DNA of 12,224 nt from Flaviramulus sp. GTDB lineage: Bacteria > Bacteroidota > Bacteroidia > Flavobacteriales > Flavobacteriaceae. The stretch is from contig JALRJA010000369.1 of assembly GCA_023255235.1 (NCBI GenBank), positions 1 through 12,224 on the forward strand, read 5' to 3'. Positions 1-12,224 of the stretch are shown piece after piece (the first letter of the stretch is position 1; every line of letters starts with the position of its first letter). The notes under the pieces are model-generated. The model did no database searches and had not been told where the DNA came from. It saw only the letters and a list, made by a program, of their open reading frames with translations. A program made the position numbers and the translations under genes.

Positions 1-2228
1 ATAAGTTATTCCTTTTTTTTGTGTTAATTTTATGCAATAGTGCTACAGCTAGTGCACAACAACCCATAAATTACGTAAATCCTTTTATAGGAACTTCAAA
101 TTTTGGTGCTACAAACCCGGGTGCTATTGCACCTAGGGGTATGGTAAATGTATCGCCATTTAATGTAGCTGGATCGCAAAACCTACCTTATGAAAAAGAT
201 AGCAGATGGCTATCAAACCCCTATGTCAATGAAAATACTTTTTTAACAGGATTTTCTCATGTTAATTTAAGCGGAGTAGGTTGCCCAGATTTAGGCGTTA
301 TAGTAACTATGCCAACAACAGGTGAGCTCAATACCAGTTTTTTAAACTATGGAACAACTTATAAAAATGAAGTAGCCAAACCCGCATATTATGCCGTTGA
401 ATTAGACAAATATAATATTAAAGCTGAAGTTACTGCAACCACAAGAACAGGTGTTAGTAGGTATTCATTTCCAAAAGGAAAATCTAATATTCTTATCAAT
501 TTAGGCTTAGGATTAACCAATGAAGAAGGTGCAACTGTTAAAATAGTATCACCAACCGAAATTGAAGGCATACGAAATGTTGGATCGTTTTGCTACTACA
601 AACCACAGGAGTCATATCCAGTTTATTTTGTAGCAAAATTTAGTAAATCTGCTGATGATTTTGGAGTTTGGAAAAAAACAAGAAAATATCAAGGTGTAGA
701 AGCACAATGGATGCCATATAACGGAAAAACACGCCTGTATAAAAACTACAAACAGGAAGTTATTGGTGATAGTATTGGAACTTACTTTACTTATAATTTT
801 GATAAACCAACACAAGTTGAAGTAAAAATTGGGGTGTCTTATGTCAGTATTCAAAATGCTAGAGACAATCTTGAAAACGAAACTCAAAGTTTATCATTTG
901 ACGATATTTATAAAATTACTACCTCAAAATGGAATGAACTCCTATCTAAAATAGAAGTAGAAGGCGGAACAAACAACGATAAAACTATATTTTATACAGC
1001 CTTATATCACACCTTAATTCACCCTAATACCCTAAATGATGTTAACGGTGATTATCCAACTATGGGAAACCGTAAAACCCAAAATACTAAAAATACACGT
1101 TTCACAACCTTTTCATTATGGGATACTTATAGAAACCTTCATTCGTTAATGTCGCTGGTATATCCTAAGCAGCAATCAAATATGGTAAAAAGTATGTTAA
1201 GTATTTATGATGAAAGCGGATGGCTACCAAAATGGGAACTTAATGCCACCGAAACTACTACAATGGTAGGCGATCCAGCAGGTATAGTTTTAGCAGATAC
1301 TTATTTAAGAGGAATTCAAGATTTTGATATTGAAAAAGCCTATATAGCCATGTGCAAAAGTGCCACTCAGTTAGAACAAAATACTTTACGACCTGGTATT
1401 AATGATTATATAAAAAAAGGTTATCTAACTACTAAAACTACAAATAGTGGCTCGGTTTCAACCACCCAAGAATATAATATTGCCGATTATGCTATATCTC
1501 AATTAGCAAAAGCATTAGGCAAAAAAGAAGACTATAAATTGTTTTCTAAACAATCTATAACTTACAGAAAGTTATTTGATAAACAATTCAATTTATTAAG
1601 ACCTAAAAACGATGACGGCTCTTGGTATTCACCTTTTAACCCAAACACAGGAGCAAGTTTTGAAAAAAATTTAGGTTTTATTGAAGGTAATTCGTGGCAA
1701 TACACCTTTATGGTAACACACGATATAATGGGTTTAATGAAGTTAATGGGTGGAAAAGAAAAATATGTTGATAAGCTAGATGAAGTTTTTTATAAACAAC
1801 AATTCGATATGGCTAACGAGCCCGATATTGCCTATCCGTATTTATACAATTATGCAAAAGGCTACGAGTGGAAAACTCAAAAAAGAGTAGATAATTTGAT
1901 TAATAAACACTTTACCAACAAACCCGCTGGATTACCCGGTAATGATGATACAGGAACCATGTCTGCTTGGTTAATTTATAGCATGATGGGCATCTATCCT
2001 ATATCGCCAGCCAATCCTATATATACAATTACAAAACCAAGATTTGATAAAATAACAATTCATTTAGATTCAAGATATTATACCAATGATACTCTCATAA
2101 TTGAAAAAAATGGTACTGGAAACAAATCTATTAACCATATTTTATTAAATGGTAAACCACTCAAGAGTTATTTTGTTAATCATACTCTTTTGACTAATGG
2201 AAACACCTTAAAAATTATCATGGAATAA
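1..2228 (+). CDS. GH92 family alpha-mannosidase, exported (5' end outside window)
   Basis: Predicted exo-acting, calcium-dependent alpha-mannosidase that trims mannose from N-glycans or other mannosides outside the cytoplasm. The protein opens with the family block YVNPFIGT followed by NPGAIAPRGM, then GFSHVNLSG, then TFSLWDTYRNLH near bases 1100-1140. Two catalytic features of GH92 are visible: the general-acid Glu in FIEGNSWQY (codon 1683-1685) and the paired Asp of GNDDTGTMSAW (codons 1944-1949). An ANEPDIAYPYLYNY block stands where many relatives have GNEP. The frame is open to base 3, and the codons upstream of the GTG at base 21 encode the hydrophobic run KLFLFF. With LILCNSATASAQ this makes a signal peptide cut before QQP, so the true start lies upstream of the window and GTG 21 is not the start. 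The length of about 740 residues fits the family. The Cys in LILC is a poor lipobox. Linkage specificity cannot be read from sequence alone. Confidence 0.93.
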   Translation, partial: KLFLFFVLILCNSATASAQQPINYVNPFIGTSNFGATNPGAIAPRGMVNVSPFNVAGSQNLPYEKDSRWLSNPYVNENTFLTGFSHVNLSGVGCPDLGVIVTMPTTGELNTSFLNYGTTYKNEVAKPAYYAVELDKYNIKAEVTATTRTGVSRYSFPKGKSNILINLGLGLTNEEGATVKIVSPTEIEGIRNVGSFCYYKPQESYPVYFVAKFSKSADDFGVWKKTRKYQGVEAQWMPYNGKTRLYKNYKQEVIGDSIGTYFTYNFDKPTQVEVKIGVSYVSIQNARDNLENETQSLSFDDIYKITTSKWNELLSKIEVEGGTNNDKTIFYTALYHTLIHPNTLNDVNGDYPTMGNRKTQNTKNTRFTTFSLWDTYRNLHSLMSLVYPKQQSNMVKSMLSIYDESGWLPKWELNATETTTMVGDPAGIVLADTYLRGIQDFDIEKAYIAMCKSATQLEQNTLRPGINDYIKKGYLTTKTTNSGSVSTTQEYNIADYAISQLAKALGKKEDYKLFSKQSITYRKLFDKQFNLLRPKNDDGSWYSPFNPNTGASFEKNLGFIEGNSWQYTFMVTHDIMGLMKLMGGKEKYVDKLDEVFYKQQFDMANEPDIAYPYLYNYAKGYEWKTQKRVDNLINKHFTNKPAGLPGNDDTGTMSAWLIYSMMGIYPISPANPIYTITKPRFDKITIHLDSRYYTNDTLIIEKNGTGNKSINHILLNGKPLKSYFVNHTLLTNGNTLKIIME

Positions 2229-2329
2229 CATAAACTAAACAGGTTTTTGTAATAGTTTTTTAGTTAAGCTTGTAGTGCTGCTATGTAGTTATTTGTCTAA
2301 TAAATAGTATTAAAAAAAATACCGTTAAA

Positions 2330-3508
2330 ATGAAATTAAACACGTTATTCATTCTCATTTTTGTTTTTGTATTTTCTACAGTACATACACAAAACCCATC
2401 AAACCATCTTATTTTTAAAAAACAACCCATTAATTTTGGAGGCGATAAAGGCATAGACAGTAAAGTTGTTAGCTTAATGAATGGGCGCTTGGTTTATAAA
2501 AAAGTAAGTATTCCTAAATTTAAAAAAGGCACAGATGTTAAACTAAAACTAACTGTTCGCTCAAACGGCGACCGTTGGGATAAGTCAGGCTCTTGTTTTG
2601 TAGTAACAAATCCTGAAAAACTATCTATACTATCTATTACAGAGAACAATATTAAATTTCCTAAAGATTCATATATTGATGATAAATATGCTGGGTTTGT
2701 TTCAGGTGAAAACTATAATCCAGTTGTTGAACTCATGCGATTTATGACACCTTTTGGAGTTGGGCATTACAGCGATAATAAAATACAATACAGAAAACCT
2801 GTATATATTCCAACATGGGAAAAACAAGTTAGTTGGGAACATGATATAACCCATTTAGAAAGTTTAGTAGTTGGCACGTTTTACATTGGTGTTTGGATTG
2901 ATTCTTGGACAACTGAAGGGTATAATTTTGATTTAGAACTTAACTACTCTAACAGAAAACAAAAAAAAGTAACCGTATTACCTATTCTAAATACCATACC
3001 TTATGTTAATGGGCAGCTGTTGCCAGACAACTTTGCACATAATACTGTAATGCAAACCATACATTTAAAAAAAGATGCTAAAAATGTAAAATTACATTAT
3101 ATTACCACAGGACACGGCGGTCATAGTGGCGGTGATGAATTTATAAAAATTAAAAACACTGTGTTTTTTAATAATAAACTTGTGTTAGATACCATTCCGT
3201 GGCGTGATGATTGTGCCTCTTTTAGAAGATTTAACCCTACTTCGGGTGTGTGGATTAAAAAAGATTCGGCATCTTATATAGATTTTAAAACCCGCAGCTA
3301 TAAAATTAAAGAAATTGAAGAACGCCTCGCTTCGTCTGATTTGTCACGTTCTAATTGGTGTCCGGGCTCTTCTGTAAAACCTATGGTTATAAATTTAGGA
3401 CATGTAAATGCCGGATACCATCTCTTTAAAATTAATATACCGGCAACACCAGTTGATGGCGATAAACTAAACCACTGGTTAGTTTCTGCTTATATAACTT
3501 ATGAGTAA
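2330..3508 (+). CDS. PNGase F-family peptide-N-glycosidase (N-glycanase), exported
   Basis: Predicted amidase that cleaves the bond between Asn and the first GlcNAc, releasing whole N-glycans from glycoproteins. It starts at ATG 2330 with a signal peptide ending FSTVHT before QNP; there is no lipobox. Two jelly-roll domains follow (about residues 30-205 and 215-392), as in Elizabethkingia PNGase F. By eye-alignment, the essential Asp60 corresponds to D84 in DRWDKSG and Glu206 to E270 in SGGDEF. The Glu118 position is Asp (D191 in WIDSW), followed by the conserved Trp120 equivalent. Cys295 and Cys344 (in NWCPGSS) match the Cys231-Cys252 disulfide. At 392 residues it is longer than PNGase F (about 354 with signal), mainly because of an insertion around residues 98-132. 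The GHGGHSGGDEF block resembles the PNGase-like group of Bacteroidota more than PNGase F itself. It lies 101 bases after the GH92 gene, consistent with joint N-glycan use. Family assignment is firm; activity is inferred. Confidence 0.85.
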   Translation: MKLNTLFILIFVFVFSTVHTQNPSNHLIFKKQPINFGGDKGIDSKVVSLMNGRLVYKKVSIPKFKKGTDVKLKLTVRSNGDRWDKSGSCFVVTNPEKLSILSITENNIKFPKDSYIDDKYAGFVSGENYNPVVELMRFMTPFGVGHYSDNKIQYRKPVYIPTWEKQVSWEHDITHLESLVVGTFYIGVWIDSWTTEGYNFDLELNYSNRKQKKVTVLPILNTIPYVNGQLLPDNFAHNTVMQTIHLKKDAKNVKLHYITTGHGGHSGGDEFIKIKNTVFFNNKLVLDTIPWRDDCASFRRFNPTSGVWIKKDSASYIDFKTRSYKIKEIEERLASSDLSRSNWCPGSSVKPMVINLGHVNAGYHLFKINIPATPVDGDKLNHWLVSAYITYE

Positions 3509-3604
3509 AATAGTTTTTATTGTTTACTAATTTTTTTAATATTCATAAAAATAGTAGGCAATAACATGTAATAGTTTTTGTGTTTTCCTTTGGCAATTTT
3601 TTAC

Positions 3605-3630
3605 CACATAATATGTATCACATAATACAT
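3605..3630. promoter_or_regulatory. Operator-like repeats upstream of the epimerase-GH2 operon
   Basis: The sequence contains two direct copies of CACATAATA at 3605-3613 and 3619-3627, spaced 14 bases start to start. Overlapping them is a perfect 6-base inverted repeat, ATGTAT at 3613-3618 and ATACAT at 3625-3630, with a 6-base spacer. They lie about 125-150 bases upstream of the GTG start of the epimerase gene and just upstream of a candidate -7 box. This position suits a transcription-factor site controlling the three-gene unit. No regulator gene is in the window, and in such AT-rich DNA short repeats also arise by chance. Confidence 0.35.
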
Positions 3631-3636
3631 TTTGTT

Positions 3637-3644
3637 TATATTTG
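3637..3644 (+). promoter_or_regulatory. Candidate Bacteroidota -7 promoter element
   Basis: TATATTTG matches the Bacteroidota sigma-A -7 consensus TAnnTTTG exactly. No convincing TTG or TTTG -33 element sits at the usual 17-23 base spacing, so the promoter would be weak or activator-dependent, which would fit the repeats directly upstream. It would leave a leader of about 100 bases before the epimerase start. The 245-base gap here, against gaps of 14 and 6 bases further down, supports a separate transcription start. Confidence 0.35.
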
Positions 3645-3753
3645 TGTGTGTAATTTTTACCATATCATAGTACTTCAGATTACTATTTGTATATTTAAAA
3701 ATTAGGATTAGATTCTTTAAAAGAAAAAGAAATAAATTAATTTAAAGAGAGCT

Positions 3754-11171
<7,418 letters not shown>

Positions 11172-11226
11172 CATATTTAAAACAAATTAATGAGTCTATA
11201 TAATCAAATGAATAGTCATGTTATGT

Positions 11227-11250
11227 AGTTGTAGTTTTATAAAAACAACT
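11227..11250 (+). terminator. Weak hairpin after the GH2 operon
   Basis: AGTTG at 11227-11231 pairs with CAACT at 11246-11250, extended by T-A pairs after a 2-base bulge, with a short AT loop. It lies 56 bases downstream of the last GH2 stop and is followed by TCATTTTAAA rather than a clean T-run. A transcript end is expected here because the next features are convergent, but the stem is short and AT-rich. Confidence 0.22.
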
Positions 11251-11276
11251 TCATTTTAAACAGTAATTTTAGTGTT

Positions 11277-11304
11277 ATTTGAAATAAAAAAAGATCTTTC
11301 AAAT
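11277..11304. repeat. Inverted repeat in the convergent intergenic region
   Basis: ATTTGAAA (11277-11284) and TTTCAAAT (11297-11304) form a perfect 8-base inverted repeat with a 12-base A-rich spacer. It sits between the end of the GH2 operon and the end of the minus-strand M28 relic, where a bidirectional terminator or a protein-binding palindrome would be plausible. The stem has only two G-C pairs, so its function as a terminator is doubtful. Confidence 0.3.
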
Positions 11305-11385
11305 GGTATGAGTTTTGATGGTTTAAGAACAATGCAAAATAAGCTATAATAATATATTTAGTTATTGTTGTTTTTAAAGATAGCC

Positions 11386-11739
11386 TTAATCTTGTTCAAT
11401 AAATGTCATTGTGTAATTGGTAGTTGCCAATGCCATTATAGCTTTATAAATGTAGTAACAAATTATTTTTTCTCCAGAAATATTTATTAAATCAATGGTG
11501 TCTTCAGGTTTGTGATATTGAGGATGTGCCCCTGTGTGAATTCCTAAAACAGCTATTTTTTTTTGATAAAACGATACATGATCAGAACCACCTACAGAAC
11601 CAGCATGAACAATAGGGGTAAGATTTAAAGACTCTCCTAAATTTTTCATAAAACGCACACCATCAGGAAAGCTTCCTGCGCCATTTACATAAATATGGTT
11701 TTCGGTATTTAATCTTCCAACCATATCCATATTTATCAT
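11386..11739 (-). pseudogene. C-terminal remnant of an M28-family metallopeptidase
   Basis: This 117-codon frame matches only the last part of M28 (aminopeptidase Y/PSMA-type) zinc peptidases. It begins at the NMDMVGRL motif, whose Asp5 is a metal ligand in intact enzymes, and continues through GGSDHVSFY to the YHKPEDT motif with metal-ligand His76. The family's earlier elements, the first His-x-Asp metal site and the Glu-Glu pair with the catalytic base, are absent. Upstream on its strand the frame meets a stop at 11755-11757, and rpe ends 4 bases before the ATG at 11739. Intact relatives are several hundred residues long, so an N-terminal deletion is the simplest explanation. The ATG is probably an internal Met of the ancestral gene. 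A peptide could still be made by read-through from rpe, but it could not assemble the two-metal active site. Confidence 0.75.
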
Positions 11740-11743
11740 TAAT

Positions 11744-12224
11744 TTATTCAGTCTTTAATAAATCAATATTCTTTTTAATGTCCCCGTTATTACTTTTAAA
11801 AATTGTAGTCCCAGAAACTAGAATATTTGCTCCTGCCTCAATTGCTAATTTGTAATTCTCAAAATTTATTCCCCCATCAATTTCAATGTCAAAATTAATG
11901 TTTTTTTCTAATTGAATGTTTCTTAATTCTTTGATTTTATATAAAACTTCAGGCATAAATTTTTGCCCACCAAAACCTGGATTAACACTCATAATCAAAA
12001 TAAGATCTAGTAAATGAATGGCTGGCATAAGCTGATCAATATCTGTTCTTGGATTTAGAGAAACTCCAGCTTTTTTTCCTAAAGATTTTATTAGCTGTAC
12101 ACTCTGAACTAAATTGTCCGTCGCCTCCGGGTGAATGGTAATGATATCTGCTCCTGCATCAGAAAAGTCTTTAATATAGCGTTCAACGGGCGCTATCATT
12201 AAATGAACATCGAAAGGTATTTTA
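11744..12224 (-). CDS. rpe: Ribulose-phosphate 3-epimerase (5' end outside window)
   Basis: Cytoplasmic pentose-phosphate-pathway enzyme interconverting ribulose 5-phosphate and xylulose 5-phosphate. The visible part is about 160 codons of a roughly 220-residue TIM barrel. Its frame runs to the window edge through KIPFDVHLM, so the Met at 12197-12199 is internal and the true start is outside. Family motifs are DVHLM (metal-binding His), GADIITIHPEA, VNPGFGGQKF (a phosphate-contact loop), EIDGGIN (catalytic and metal-binding Asp) and GANILVSGTTIF (phosphate-binding end of the barrel). The C-terminus, LLKTE, looks natural, so this copy appears intact up to its stop. It is a housekeeping gene transcribed toward the glycan locus and serves here as an anchor for conserved chromosomal context. 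Confidence 0.92.
   Translation of the reverse strand, partial: KIPFDVHLMIAPVERYIKDFSDAGADIITIHPEATDNLVQSVQLIKSLGKKAGVSLNPRTDIDQLMPAIHLLDLILIMSVNPGFGGQKFMPEVLYKIKELRNIQLEKNINFDIEIDGGINFENYKLAIEAGANILVSGTTIFKSNNGDIKKNIDLLKTE

Noticed and set aside
21..23. GTG at base 21 as the start of the GH92 gene
   Set aside because: The frame is open upstream to base 3 and encodes further hydrophobic signal-peptide residues (KLFLFF), so the true start is outside the window.
389..887. Minus-strand open frames within the GH92 gene (389-571 and 612-887)
   Set aside because: They are shadows of a strongly conserved GH92 coding frame and have no recognisable motifs.
2233..2265. AACTAAA/TTTAGTT inverted repeat after the GH92 gene as a terminator
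   Set aside because: The stem is 7 AT-rich pairs with a 19-base loop and no T-run following it; it is too weak to call.
2248..3579. Repeated 13-mer TGTAATAGTTTTT at 2248-2260 and 3567-3579
   Set aside because: A low-complexity AT-rich word occurring twice in intergenic DNA, with inconsistent position relative to genes; chance is likely.

Overview
The window is AT-rich, with TAA stops, sparse Shine-Dalgarno signals and protein families typical of Bacteroidota. The best guess is a (probably marine) Flavobacteriia-type organism. This is inferred from gene content and composition only; no rRNA or other taxonomic marker is present.

From 1 to 11171, five plus-strand genes form part of a glycan-utilisation locus. 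In order they are a GH92 alpha-mannosidase (5' end outside the window), a PNGase F-family N-glycanase, a cytoplasmic aldose 1-epimerase, and two tandem LacZ-type GH2 enzymes. The four hydrolases have signal peptides or a visible signal-peptide tail, whereas the epimerase has none. A coherent reading is glycoprotein N-glycan breakdown: PNGase releases the glycan, GH92 trims alpha-mannose, the GH2 enzymes remove beta-galactose or a related beta-sugar, and the epimerase feeds galactose into cytoplasmic metabolism. The pathway is inferred; no SusC/SusD pair, sulfatase, hexosaminidase or regulator lies in the window.

The epimerase and the two GH2 genes are tightly packed (gaps of 14 and 6 bases) and look like one transcription unit. 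The 245-base gap before them holds operator-like direct and inverted repeats and a candidate Bacteroidota -7 element. The GH92 and PNGase genes are separated by 101 bases.

From 11172 to 12224 the context changes. After a 214-base convergent intergenic region with weak hairpins come two minus-strand features: the C-terminal third or so of an M28-family metallopeptidase, apparently a truncated relic, and most of ribulose-phosphate 3-epimerase (rpe), which runs off the right edge. The glycan locus therefore abuts a housekeeping gene across a decayed gene, which suggests a rearrangement or island boundary.

The most interesting point is that the two adjacent GH2 paralogues differ at the active site. 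The first lacks the LacZ His357 equivalent (Gln instead) and has a roughly 15-residue insertion in the N-terminal loop near the active site; the second retains the canonical residues. Nothing here amounts to a clearly new biological system.
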